Of a stretch of DNA of 64,000 nucleotides, positions 26,320-35,700 are shown piece after piece. The stretch is from an uncultured Granulosicoccus sp. GTDB taxonomy: Bacteria > Pseudomonadota > Gammaproteobacteria > Granulosicoccales > Granulosicoccaceae. The position numbers were made by a program, and so were the translations under genes. The DNA lies in the NCBI GenBank assembly GCA_947499955.1, contig CANMQI010000010.1, forward strand, positions 186,001-250,000, read 5' to 3'. The notes beneath the pieces were generated by a model, which saw only the letters and a list, made by a program, of their open reading frames with translations, had not been told where the DNA came from and made no database searches. The stretch's first letter is position 1. Each line of letters starts with the position of its first letter.

Positions 26320-26432
26320 CTGAGTGGCTCATTTACGCTCTGACAAGCGTTCTCTGCGTCGGTGGTATCAGTGTGGCAGCATGGTCGATTACGTGCTCTG
26401 ACAAGCGCATGATGCGCGAGAAGCGTCGCTGA
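26316..26432 (+). CDS. 38-residue single-membrane-span protein
   Basis: GTG at 26316 overlaps the portal stop, and its own TGA overlaps the ATG of the MuF gene, so translation is coupled on both sides. One hydrophobic segment (LIYALTSVLCVGGISVAAW) with a basic tail (KRMMREKRR). The exact double overlap in a tightly packed operon argues it is made. Function unknown. Confidence 0.65.
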   Translation: MTEWLIYALTSVLCVGGISVAAWSITCSDKRMMREKRR

Positions 26433-27469
26433 TGGAAATCGAAGCAGACGTTGACAAATTATTGGAGCGTCGCTTGTACCTGCAGCGCTATGTGACCTCG
26501 CTGCAGAGGGATGCTTCAGTAGCCATTCAGAGTCGCGACAAGGAGTTTTTGAGGCTGCTGATGTTGTTCCTCATGGATGCTGACGAACTCACCATACTGG
26601 CGCTCTCGCAAGGCAAAACAAGCAATAAAGCGGTGAAGGAACTGTTCACCGCTATGCGGAGGATGGTGAAGGAACAGAAGGCCGCGCTGCTCGCTATCTT
26701 GAGAGACCAGATGAAAGAGCTGATCGAGCAGGAGCTTTTAGTCACTTCAGCTGCGCTTGGCATTGGCGTACCGTCTGCGCAAGGCATTTCATCTCTGCCG
26801 ATTGGTGGACTGTCCGTTGATGACATCGTTTCCAGTATCTTCAACCGATACGGGGAGCGATTGAAAGCTGAGATCGTTCAGGCGGCTGCATCGGATCCTG
26901 GGCAGATTGCGACCATCGTTCGAGGAACCAAGGCTGAGCGCTATCGCAATGGCGTGAATGGCTGGCGAAACAATCGACTCATCAAGCCTAACATCGACTT
27001 GATCGTCAACGGATTAGCGTCACACGCTGCGGATCGTGTGTACGAGCGAGCTGGTGTGGATATGGTTTTTTACTTGGCGACACTCGACTACCGCACTTGC
27101 ATGACCTGCATAGCGGCTGAAGCCAACGGACCATACGTGCGTGGCAAAGCGCCGCGCTTGCCAATGCACCCGCGCTGCAGATGTATCCATGTCCCGTTCA
27201 ATCGGAAGTCGAACCAGCTGCCGGAGCGTCCGTATGTGAAGGACTTCCGCTCTGTCAAAGACATACCAAAAGATGAACGAGACGGAATAATCGGAACTAC
27301 TCGAATAGGTATCGAGGAGTTCTTCGAGCGCATGAGCGACAGCCAACGCCGCAAGTATATGGGACCAACCAAAGCGAAGCTATGGAAGCAGGGGAAGATC
27401 AGCGACGTCAGAGACCTCGTTGATCAGGTGACACTCAAGCCACTGAGAATTGACCAATTGCCGACATAA
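26432..27469 (+). CDS. MuF-like minor head protein, 345 aa
   Basis: C-terminal half has the Mu F motif: DYRTCMTCIAAE, then GPYVRGKAP and PMHPRCRC, a cysteine-histidine site likely to bind zinc. N-terminal half is helical. Found between portal and scaffold as in many siphoviruses; thought to be packaged in the capsid. Confidence 0.88.
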   Translation: MEIEADVDKLLERRLYLQRYVTSLQRDASVAIQSRDKEFLRLLMLFLMDADELTILALSQGKTSNKAVKELFTAMRRMVKEQKAALLAILRDQMKELIEQELLVTSAALGIGVPSAQGISSLPIGGLSVDDIVSSIFNRYGERLKAEIVQAAASDPGQIATIVRGTKAERYRNGVNGWRNNRLIKPNIDLIVNGLASHAADRVYERAGVDMVFYLATLDYRTCMTCIAAEANGPYVRGKAPRLPMHPRCRCIHVPFNRKSNQLPERPYVKDFRSVKDIPKDERDGIIGTTRIGIEEFFERMSDSQRRKYMGPTKAKLWKQGKISDVRDLVDQVTLKPLRIDQLPT

Positions 27470-27495
27470 CACGGCACAAACTACAGAGGACCATA

Positions 27496-28296
27496 ATGAC
27501 GGTTATTGATTTCTCCAAGCTGGAAGACTTGCCAGAAGGACTTGATGTCGAGGTGTTGCATTCTGACGTGATTCAGGAAGCGATCAAGAGTGAATTCGAC
27601 AGCATGTACGAAGCGCGTTTCAACACTGAAGCCAGCGGCTTGCAGCGTGTCAACGCCGATCTGAAAAAAGAGAAGCAGCAGCTCAAGGAGCATTTCGACG
27701 CATTCAAGGACAAGTACAAGGACATCAATCCTGACGAGTATCGACAACTGCGCGAGTTTCGCGAGAGTGCTGGCGAAGCTGGCAAACAGCTGGAATCGCT
27801 GCAGAGCGAGAACGAAATCCTGCGTACCGAGCGCGACGCCATCACGAACAGTTTCGAGGACAAGCTGCGAGCGAAGGATCAGGAGGCGCTGCAGATTCAG
27901 AGCCAGTTGGACAACGAGCGCCTGGATAACAGGGTGCTGCAAGGCATTCAGATGCATAACAAGGAGTATTCCTCAGTCAAGGCACTCCCAGGTACTGAGC
28001 GCTGGATTCTGGCCGAAGCTCGTGAGACATGGAAGAAGGACGAAAACGGCAGCTTCGTTCCCATGCGCGGCGACCGAGTTCTGACTGGGCCTGACGGCAA
28101 CGTGATGACCTTCCCTGAGTGGGTCAACTCGCTGCGTACTCGTGCCGAGTTCAGTCATATGTTCGAGCAGCCAACAGGCGGCGGTGCTCCTGGCAGCGGC
28201 AAGAGCGGTCGTCCGTTCAACCCGAACGATCTGGCAGGCGACAAGGATCAACGAACTGCTGCTTTTGCAGCACGATTTAATCTGCCCCGCAAATAG
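27496..28296 (+). CDS. Capsid scaffold protein, 266 aa
   Basis: A long coiled coil (about residues 50-150, rich in E, K, Q and L) followed by a glycine-rich, basic C-terminus (GGGAPGSGKSGRPFNP). This layout and the place directly before the capsid gene fit a scaffold that guides capsid assembly and is removed later. GAGGACCATA precedes ATG 27496. Confidence 0.85.
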   Translation: MTVIDFSKLEDLPEGLDVEVLHSDVIQEAIKSEFDSMYEARFNTEASGLQRVNADLKKEKQQLKEHFDAFKDKYKDINPDEYRQLREFRESAGEAGKQLESLQSENEILRTERDAITNSFEDKLRAKDQEALQIQSQLDNERLDNRVLQGIQMHNKEYSSVKALPGTERWILAEARETWKKDENGSFVPMRGDRVLTGPDGNVMTFPEWVNSLRTRAEFSHMFEQPTGGGAPGSGKSGRPFNPNDLAGDKDQRTAAFAARFNLPRK

Positions 28297-28444
28297 CTTG
28301 CGTTTTTCGTTTCATAGCAATATAGCTACAGGTGAACCCCGTCCGAAGTGGCGGGGAACACTTGCAGAAGCAGTGTTAAGCATTTTCTGTTAACGCGACT
28401 TCGAGAGCAGAAGCCTCAAGTCCACGAATGATTGAGGTTGTATT
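28297..28444 (+). promoter_or_regulatory. Structured leader upstream of the capsid gene
   Basis: The only sizeable gap of the head module. Two overlapping hairpins share the AACAC segment: 28332-28361 (CCCCG with CGGGG, closed by GTG/CAC) and 28357-28377 (AACACT with AGTGTT). A third inverted repeat, CCTCAA with TTGAGG, ends just before the capsid ribosome-binding site. No U-run, so more likely RNA processing or stability control for high capsid expression than termination. Confidence 0.5.
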
Positions 28445-29422
28445 ATGGCTCTTGACCATATGCAGGTGTTCAATGAATACATCATGCCTGCTACCATCGA
28501 AACTCTGGATCAAATGGTCCAGAAGTTCAACGCCGCATCCGGCGGCACTATCGCACTGACCACTGACGGTTTCACTGGCGACTTCCTGCAGCGCTCCTTC
28601 TTCGAGTCGATCCACAACTCGATTCGACGTGTTGACCGCTACGCCACGAACGACGACGCTGACGTTACTGACCTGACCCAGATCAAGGAATCCGGCGTCA
28701 AAGTGGCTGGTGGCTTCGGTCCTATCCGCTTCGAACCTTCCCAGCTGACATGGCTGGAAAAGCCTACTGCTGAAGGTGTTGAGGTTGCGTCTCGAAACTT
28801 CGCCGAAGCGCTGTTGCAGGATCAGCTGAACACTGCCATCGCTGCGCTGGTCGCTGCGATCAGTAATCAGGCTGACGCCACTAACGACGTCACAGGCACT
28901 TCTGCTCCTGTCACGTATCAGGCGATCAACTCTGCACATGCGAAGTTCGGTGATGCCTCTGGCGCCATCGCTGCAGAGATCATGACTGGCTCGATGTTCC
29001 ACAAGCTGATCGGCCAGAACCTGACCAACAGTCAACGCCTGTTCACTGCTGGTAACGTTCGAGTCGTCGACATCCTGGGTGATCTGGTTGTCGTCACTGA
29101 CGCGCCTGCGCTGTTCGAGGCCGACTATGACACCGACCTCGACGCTGACAAGGTTCTGTCTCTGACGCCACAAGCCGCTGTCGTATACGACGGTTCTGAT
29201 GTGATTTCCAACATCCAGACCACCAACGGCAAGCAGCGCATCGAGACCACCATGCAGGTTGACTACACCTTCGGTCTGTCTCTGAGTGGATACACTTGGA
29301 ACGAGTCTGCTGGCGGCAAGTCTCCCACTGACGAGAAGATCGCCACTGGCACGAACTGGGTCAAGACTGCGACCAGCATCAAGCACACTGCTGGTGTCAT
29401 CACGATTGGTAAAGCCAACTGA
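28445..29422 (+). CDS. Major capsid protein, 325 aa
   Basis: Position after the scaffold, size, and sequence pattern (long N-terminal helix with HMQVFNEYIMPATIETLDQM, beta-rich remainder with no membrane or signal segment) fit a HK97-fold major capsid protein. Unlike small-gene neighbours it has strong codon and A/C/G balance typical of a highly expressed gene. No protease gene precedes it. Confidence 0.85.
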   Translation: MALDHMQVFNEYIMPATIETLDQMVQKFNAASGGTIALTTDGFTGDFLQRSFFESIHNSIRRVDRYATNDDADVTDLTQIKESGVKVAGGFGPIRFEPSQLTWLEKPTAEGVEVASRNFAEALLQDQLNTAIAALVAAISNQADATNDVTGTSAPVTYQAINSAHAKFGDASGAIAAEIMTGSMFHKLIGQNLTNSQRLFTAGNVRVVDILGDLVVVTDAPALFEADYDTDLDADKVLSLTPQAAVVYDGSDVISNIQTTNGKQRIETTMQVDYTFGLSLSGYTWNESAGGKSPTDEKIATGTNWVKTATSIKHTAGVITIGKAN

Positions 29423-29781
29423 TGACTACTCGTGATAGCGAGGTCTGGTTCGTCAAGTTCCCGACCTATCGTTACAACGAAGACGTGACAGCCCTGGCTC
29501 GTAGAGCAGGGCTTGTCATTGTCGATGCGCGATTCGATGACGGTACGGGCGCAAAGGATGTGCCCGAACTGACATTGAAGGCCAAGTATCGCAAAGCCGA
29601 GCCTGAGCCTGAACCAAAACCCGAGAAGTCAGACGACGACAAGGGCGAATTGGTCTCAGTGTTCAAGGTGGTCGATGGCGTTCGTAACGAGCGAGCAAGC
29701 CGAGCGAACATCACTCGCGACGAGGCAGAAGCCTATGTTGCTGAACGCTCCGAGAACGTCTACGAGATCATCGCCGAGTAA
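29422..29781 (+). CDS. Hypothetical head-region protein, 119 aa
   Basis: One-base overlap with the capsid stop. Has a Glu-Pro-Lys linker (EPEPEPKPEKSDDDK) between two small folded parts. Common position for a head decoration or maturation partner, but the family is not recognised. Confidence 0.75.
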   Translation: MTTRDSEVWFVKFPTYRYNEDVTALARRAGLVIVDARFDDGTGAKDVPELTLKAKYRKAEPEPEPKPEKSDDDKGELVSVFKVVDGVRNERASRANITRDEAEAYVAERSENVYEIIAE

Positions 29782-29787
29782 GGCACT

Positions 29788-30270
29788 GTGGACTTGATTG
29801 TCGAAACAGGCGCGGGAGTGGCTGGTGCCAACTCCTATACGTCGCTGGAGAGCGCTCAGGAGTTTCTCGATGCGCGAGGCTACTCCGTAACGCTGACCAC
29901 GGCGTCGTTGCTGCGAGCGATGGATCAGCTGAACAGTGCTCGTTATCTCGGGCGCAAAAGCGATCCATCAAACGCGCTGCCATTCCCACGCGCTGATCTG
30001 CTCGACTGCGAAGGCAACGAGATTCCTTCAGACGTCGTACCTGCTGAAATGGCGACAGCTCAGATATGGCTGGCCTATTACATCGAGCAAGGAAGCGATC
30101 CATCTGCAGTTGCTACTCCGGCGATCAAGATGGAAAAGGTCGACGTGATCGAAGTCGAGTATGCCGTGACCGACGGCGATACCACTAGCATCAGCCTGTG
30201 GTCTCTGCCTAACGTCAGAAACGCGCTGCGTTGCTTTCTGGCTGCACAGGGGCGCATTGATCGTGCCTAG
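29788..30270 (+). CDS. Head-tail connector, DnaT-like/gp6-like, 160 aa
   Basis: GTG start. The opening GAGVAGANSYTSLESAQEFLDARG followed by a helical bundle matches the phage head-tail connector family sometimes listed as DnaT-like. It should form the adaptor ring below the portal. Confidence 0.8.
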   Translation: MDLIVETGAGVAGANSYTSLESAQEFLDARGYSVTLTTASLLRAMDQLNSARYLGRKSDPSNALPFPRADLLDCEGNEIPSDVVPAEMATAQIWLAYYIEQGSDPSAVATPAIKMEKVDVIEVEYAVTDGDTTSISLWSLPNVRNALRCFLAAQGRIDRA

Positions 30271-30697
30271 CGACAGCATTCATTCTCGCTTTGCTGACTT
30301 GGCAACTCGTCTCATCGACAAGCATGGCCGGACCATGATTCTGGTGAGGATTAACGATGAGGGCAGTACGCCTTGGAACCCGACGCAGACCGAACAGTAT
30401 CGGGACATTGTTGGCGTCCAAAGCAAGTTCACAAGCTCGGAGATCGATGGAGAGCTGATTCGAAGTACCGACAAGCTCTTTCTGATTGACACGAAAGCGA
30501 AGATCACGACAGCGATGCGGATTCGTGACTACGGCCCAGGTGTTGACCTGATTCCGCTCGGTGAGTGGGAGGCAGGTATCGACGGTTTTGGTGTCCCTGG
30601 AGATACGCAGGTGCAGTACGACTACAGCATCGTGAACATCGAAGAGGTCAAGCCAGGGAATACGTCGATTCTCTACAAAGTGCAAGTACGGCTGTAA
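30257..30697 (+). CDS. Head-closure-type protein, about 146 aa
   Basis: Overlaps the connector by 14 bp. Start TTG 30257 (AGGGG 5 nt upstream) or GTG 30263. A small beta-rich protein with an acid/glycine loop, in the position of the head-completion or stopper protein. No diagnostic motif seen, so the call rests on order. Confidence 0.65.
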   Translation: MIVPSDSIHSRFADLATRLIDKHGRTMILVRINDEGSTPWNPTQTEQYRDIVGVQSKFTSSEIDGELIRSTDKLFLIDTKAKITTAMRIRDYGPGVDLIPLGEWEAGIDGFGVPGDTQVQYDYSIVNIEEVKPGNTSILYKVQVRL

Positions 30698-30701
30698 GGG
30701 G

Positions 30702-31070
30702 ATGGCGAAACTCGCTGACATCATGGCTGACTACGAGCGCCGGATGATGTACGTCGCTCGCGAAACCTGTAACGAGCAGTCTACTGAAACGGCTGCAAGA
30801 ACGCCGGTTGACACTGGTCTGCTGCGTAGCAGTTGGACGCCTGCGCTGAATCGCATCGACGGCTCCAATTCTGGCGGCGATCCGGGCGCGGTCACTACTG
30901 TAATGCAAGCAGGGGATACGTACACCTACGCGAACAATCAGCCCTACGCGCCTCGAATTGAATACGAAGCGTGGTCGATGCAAGCGCCCTACGGAATGAT
31001 GTGGATCACCGTCGCCAAGTTCACAGCTACGGCGACGAAATATGCAAACAGGGTAAAGCATGGGGTCTGA
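30702..31070 (+). CDS. HK97 gp10-like neck/tail-completion protein, 122 aa
   Basis: Contains ARTPVDTGLLRSSW, the PVDTG-LR-SW signature of the HK97 gp10 family, followed by YANNQPYAPRIEY. These proteins sit at the head-tail joint. ATG at 30702 after AAGGGG. Confidence 0.88.
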   Translation: MAKLADIMADYERRMMYVARETCNEQSTETAARTPVDTGLLRSSWTPALNRIDGSNSGGDPGAVTTVMQAGDTYTYANNQPYAPRIEYEAWSMQAPYGMMWITVAKFTATATKYANRVKHGV

Positions 31071-31458
31071 GGCTTTCGAAGCGTTCATGGCGCACGTAGC
31101 CAGCTTTGCGACTGTCCCTGTTTACTGGCCCAACGTCAGCGATGATTTGATCGGTCCTCCAAAGAGCGATCACTTTCGCGTGTCCGTCTTGCCTGTCGAT
31201 CCTGAAGGCGTCGATACCTGCGGCGGCAGCAGATACACATGGATTCTGCAAGTCAGTGTTTTCGTCCGTGACGGCGTTGGCATGGTCAAGCCAGCGAGGC
31301 TCGTTGATGAAATCCGAGCAGCCACGCCTGATGGGTTGCGACTGACTTCCAACAACTACGTTTTTCAAACCATCGCTCAGTGCAGGGAGGCTCCTCCGCT
31401 GCACGAAGGCGGGTGGTGCATTACGCCGGTCCAGTGCCGGTTTATCACTCTCGACTGA
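31060..31458 (+). CDS. Tail terminator-like protein, DUF4128 type, 132 aa
   Basis: Small alpha-beta protein with the DHFRVSVLPVDPEGVDTCGG and YTWILQVSVFV segments and a WCITPVQCRF end, resembling tail terminator proteins. Overlaps the previous gene by 11 bp. Caps the tail tube at the head-proximal end. Confidence 0.8.
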   Translation: MGSEAFEAFMAHVASFATVPVYWPNVSDDLIGPPKSDHFRVSVLPVDPEGVDTCGGSRYTWILQVSVFVRDGVGMVKPARLVDEIRAATPDGLRLTSNNYVFQTIAQCREAPPLHEGGWCITPVQCRFITLD

Positions 31459-31473
31459 TGAGGTTATTGACTC

Positions 31474-31932
31474 GTGACTACAGAGACATATTCCGGCTCA
31501 ACGATTGAAGTTGCCGATGAGTTGCCAGGATCAAATGACAAGGCTGGATTTGAAGCCGTGTCCTGGGTTTCAGGGCAGTGTGCCCTGCAAGAGGTGCCTG
31601 CGATTCTGCGCGAATGGGACAAGGTGACAGAGGAGCTTGTCTGCGGCGATGGCGCGTCCTACGACAAAAAGGGCGGCTACAAGTGGAACGCGGTCACATA
31701 CAAACTGACTCGCCACCCTGGTGACGCAGCACAGGACATCTACGAATCGCTCGAAGATTCCAAGGACGTCGGCTCTTTCAAGCTCGCGCTCCCAGGCACT
31801 GCAGGAACCATCTACTTCACCGCTCAGGTATCGAAGTTCTCGATGGCTGATGGTGGAACCAAAAACACAATCCACAGCGCTTCTGTAGAGCTGTTGATTC
31901 AATCCAAACCCGTTCTGGTAACAGCATCATAA
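31474..31932 (+). CDS. Major tail tube protein, 152 aa
   Basis: GTG start at 31474. Beta-rich protein with conserved GYKWNAVTYKLTRHPGDAAQ and a C-terminal ASVELLIQSKPVLV strand. Order (tail terminator, this, then chaperones) is that of the major tail protein of non-contractile tails. No sheath gene exists, so the tail should be a flexible siphovirus tail. Confidence 0.82.
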   Translation: MTTETYSGSTIEVADELPGSNDKAGFEAVSWVSGQCALQEVPAILREWDKVTEELVCGDGASYDKKGGYKWNAVTYKLTRHPGDAAQDIYESLEDSKDVGSFKLALPGTAGTIYFTAQVSKFSMADGGTKNTIHSASVELLIQSKPVLVTAS

Positions 31933-31942
31933 GGAGTCATAG

Positions 31943-32365
31943 TTGGACATTCTCGATTGTGCGACTCGGGAAAAATCGCTGGCAGGGGTAAACATGCCCC
32001 TGCTGAAGCCCGGCACCAAGCAAGTTCTCACTCACAAAGCGAAAGGCGACAAAGCGCCTCGCGAAATGTACCTGACCCTGTTGGGTCCAGAGTCGCCCAC
32101 TGTACAACGGGCGCTTGCGCAAGCGCGTCATCGCTCGTCTCAAGAAGGAGAGAACCACTCGCCTTCTGATTCTCAACTGGAGAACGACGTGGTGGCTGAC
32201 TGCAAACTGCTGGCATCTCTGACAGTTGGCGGTCTCGTGTTTATGGGCGGCAAGTGGGTTGATGTCGACAGCTCCAACGCCTTCGACATCTACTACGCGG
32301 TCAAGCCGTTCCGAGGTCAAGCGCTGCAGTTCTGCTTGAACGAGGGAAATTTTATCAACGGGTAA
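31943..32365 (+). CDS. Tail assembly chaperone, short product (lambda gpG analogue), 140 aa
   Basis: TTG start at 31943, AAGGAG 7 nt before. Small helical protein ending NEGNFING. Zero-frame product of the two-product tail chaperone region that always precedes the tape measure. A slippery site near its end allows a -1 fusion to the reading frame 32353-32754. Confidence 0.8.
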   Translation: MDILDCATREKSLAGVNMPLLKPGTKQVLTHKAKGDKAPREMYLTLLGPESPTVQRALAQARHRSSQEGENHSPSDSQLENDVVADCKLLASLTVGGLVFMGGKWVDVDSSNAFDIYYAVKPFRGQALQFCLNEGNFING

Positions 32366-32401
32366 AAGAGCAACTATGCCTGCACATAAAAATGCAGGCA
32401 T
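32347..32401 (+). other. Programmed -1 ribosomal frameshift site
   Basis: A canonical heptamer A_AAT_TTT lies at 32347-32353 in the correct zero frame, followed by a perfect 9-bp hairpin (32376-32384 with 32393-32401). The downstream -1 frame is open back beyond the slip site and forward to 32754. The gap from slip site to stem is 22 nt, longer than the usual 5 to 10. Confidence 0.8.
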
Positions 32402-32754
32402 GGAACTCAATTACCCCTGAAGGTGAGCTTCTCACGAATGAGGAGAAGTATGGCATGGAGCCTCCAGAGATACACGAGAACTACACGTACCTTGCGGAGT
32501 TCTTGTGTCGCATTGGTGTAGCGGGAGTCGGGCAGGGATGCTTAGTCCCGCTCACGTTTCAAGAGATCGAAGCATGGGCGCGAATAACTCAGACGGAGCT
32601 GAGTTGGTTCGAGGCAGAGGCACTGCACGAAATGTCTGTCGCCTATACGTCGATCAAAAACGATAAATCGTCCGATTGTCCCATTGATGTGAGTGTGAGT
32701 CGGGCAGAGAGAGACGCTGCGAACATTGCGGCGTGGTTGGAGGCTGCGAAGTGA
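32353..32754 (+). CDS. Tail assembly chaperone, frameshift extension (lambda T analogue)
   Basis: The -1 frame after the slip site reads YQRVKEQLCLHIKMQAW and continues about 133 residues to a TGA at 32752-32754. The ATG at 32392 is therefore probably an internal Met, not the start. Lambda-type phages fuse this part to the short chaperone to bring tape measure and tail tube together. Its end overlaps the tape measure GTG. Confidence 0.8.
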   Translation, partial: YQRVKEQLCLHIKMQAWNSITPEGELLTNEEKYGMEPPEIHENYTYLAEFLCRIGVAGVGQGCLVPLTFQEIEAWARITQTELSWFEAEALHEMSVAYTSIKNDKSSDCPIDVSVSRAERDAANIAAWLEAAK

Positions 32755-35700
32755 CAGACATTGCTGAACTCGCGTTTCGCGTTGACACCTCAGACATCGA
32801 GAGAGCGACTCGTGCCCTGCAAGCACTGACCAAGCAGGGCACGTCTTTTAGCGATGCCGCTCGGTTGTCGTCAAACGCAGCCGCGACCAGCTTCAAGGAA
32901 GTCGCATCGTCAGCTGCTGGAGTTCAGAACGGAGCGAAGCAGGCATCGACTGGACTGAACTCTGTTAGCGAAGCGGCGAAGAAAGCAGACAGCTCGACGT
33001 CATCACTCAACGAGCAAAGCAAGAAGCTCACGACGGGTTTCAACGACATCAAACTGAAAGCTGTCGCTCTTGCAGCGTCAGTCGGTGCGACGATTGGCAG
33101 CTACCTGAAGATGTCTGAGCAGTACCGAACGATGACCTCTCAGTTGGAACTGTTCTCAGAGTCGACAGAAGAGGCAGATGCTGCTCAGGTAGGGTTGATG
33201 GCTGCTGCGCGTAGCTCTCTGGTGCCTCTGAAAGAGGTTTCAGGTCTGTATACCGCGATTCTGCCCACGATGCGCGATATGGGTTACGAGCAGGCCGAAG
33301 TGCTTCGCGTAACTGAATTGTCAGCGACAGCAATGCAACTTGCAGGGGGTAATGCTGCTGGTCATGCAGCTGCAATGCTTCAGTTGACTCAGGCTCTGGG
33401 TTCTGGTGTCTTGCGAGGGGACGAGTTCAACTCGATCATGGAGAACGGTCGAGGACTCGCTTACTACTTGGCTGAAGGACTTCAGGTTCCTATCGGCGCT
33501 CTGCGAGAAATGGCGCAAGAGGGCGAGCTGACCGGAGACATCGTTGTCGAAGCGCTGTTGTCTCAAGGCGATGAGATCGAGAGAGCATGGGCTTCCTATC
33601 CAGTGTCGATAGGCGCTGCATGGTCGCAGATTCAGAACGCTGTTCTGATCGCTGTCGGAGAAATGGAGAGCGTACTGGGTGTTGGCGAGTCGATCTCCAA
33701 CATGATGCTCGACGTTGCAGACGGCATCTACGAAGGCTTCGATTCAGTCATTGACATCCTGCTCGACGTGCAAGCCGAATGGGTTTCTTTCAAGCTGTCA
33801 CTGCAGATCAGCGATGACGCGCCTTATAGAATCCTGCGGTCAATTGGCGAGGCTATCGAGGAGATTGGAGACGCTATAGCTCCAGCGATGCCGTATATCG
33901 GTCAATTTGCTGGAGCGCTTGCCACGATCACTGCAGGCTATGGCGGGTACGTTCTCGCAGCGGGTGCTATCACGCAGATCGGCGTCGCTGTTGCGTTTCT
34001 CGGCAAGGCAATCTTGGCTCATCCCATAGCAGCTTCCATCGCTGCGATAGGCGCTGCTGCATACGTCGTTTACGACAACTGGGACGGCATTTCTGAGTGG
34101 TGGAGCGGAATCTGGAAGAGCATTACAGACACCATCGACGCCTTCATGCAGAAGTGGGATGCGTTCATCGACAAGATTGTCGGTATCAAGGACTCGGTTG
34201 GTGACATCTTTGGCTCGGTTAAGGATTCTGTCGGCGACGCAGTTGAAGACATGGCCGAGGGCGGCGAGAACGTTGTCGTCGGATTCTGGAATGGAATCAT
34301 GTCCAAGCTCGGCTTGATTGACGAAGCCAGCGAGGAACTTGCTGAAACGCCGATCAATACGACCGAAGAAGTGCTCGACATGCACTCGCCGTCGAAGGTC
34401 ATGGAAAACCTGGGCAAGCTCACTGGCGATGGTTTCGCAGCTGGAATTCTGAATAGTACGAAGGATGTGCAGGAAGCGTCTGGGCTGATGTCCATGGTCG
34501 CTCAGAAGGAATTTGCGGAAATTGCAAAGGCTCTGCTTGAACAGCGATTGGAACTCACTGGCACTGCTGAAGAGGTGCAGCGCTACGAGCTGGGTGTCAA
34601 GAGCATCACCGGAGCCGCTGCTGATTGGATAGTCGAAACGACAGCAACCAATAACGCGCTTGAGAAGCAGAAAGAAGTCAGCGAGCGGGTAAACGGCGTC
34701 ATCGCCGATCTGAAGCTGGAGCACGCTGCGCTGAAGGTTGAGCTTCAGGATGGCGCTGCTGCTGCTGAAGTCATGAAGCACAGGGCAGAGGGCTACTCGC
34801 AGTCTCAGGCTGTACTGGCTGCTGAGCTGAAAATCTCTAACGAAGAGATGCGCGAGCAGATCAGGATGAACGAGCAGGTTGCTCGAACGATGAAAGGATT
34901 CGCTGAAGAGCAGGAAAAAGCTCGAATTGAGCTGACCCTGGGCGAAGAGGCAGCGCGTCGATATGAACTTGGTCTGAAGGGTCTGGATGCAGCTCAGATT
35001 GATGTTGTCATGTCTGGCGAGAAGCAGATCGAGTCCATGAGGAAGCAGGCTGAGCTGCGCGAAGAGCTGAGTGACGGCATTCAAAGTGCCATCGTCGACG
35101 CAGACAGCGTGAAAGATGCCTTCAGCAATCTGGGCGACTTCATGAGGGATTGGCTGGAGACAAAGATCAGGGAGTTTGCTGCAAACCAAGTCACAGTCTT
35201 TCTGGGCTTGAATGGCGACGGCATGGAGTCTGGGTTCAGCGGAGTCATCAGTAACGTCAGCAAAATGCTCGGCGGTTTCGGCGACACCATGTCTGGGTTG
35301 TTTGGCGGTGTCGGTCAGTCATTGACCGGGATGCTCGGCAGTGTCGGGAATACTCTCGGCAACCTGGGCACCACTGTCGGCAATGCAATCGGCGGTCTGT
35401 TCGGCGCATCATCGTCTGCCGCCACTAGCGTCGGTTCGCTCTCGAACGCAGTAAACGCTGCGGCTGGTGGTATGAACTCGGCTACTGCTGCAATGGGGTC
35501 CACAACAGCAGGACTGAGCACACTTGCCGGTGCTCTCGGCGCTGGCGGACTAGGGTACGCCGTTGGGGAGCTTGCAGGCGCAGCGAACAGTGCAGCAGTG
35601 GGCGTCCTGTCTGCTGTCGGGTCTCTTGTCGGCGGTCCTCTCGGTGCGGGTCTTGGCGCAGCTATCGGGTCTGCATTCGGCAGCTCTTGGGAACACATCG

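Noticed and set aside
28376..29386. Long antisense open frame over the capsid gene
   Set aside because: A shadow of codon bias in the capsid gene; no ribosome-binding site, promoter or recognisable protein content.
33840..35189. Long antisense open frame inside the tape measure gene
   Set aside because: Composition mirrors the helical rod on the other strand and no start signal is visible.
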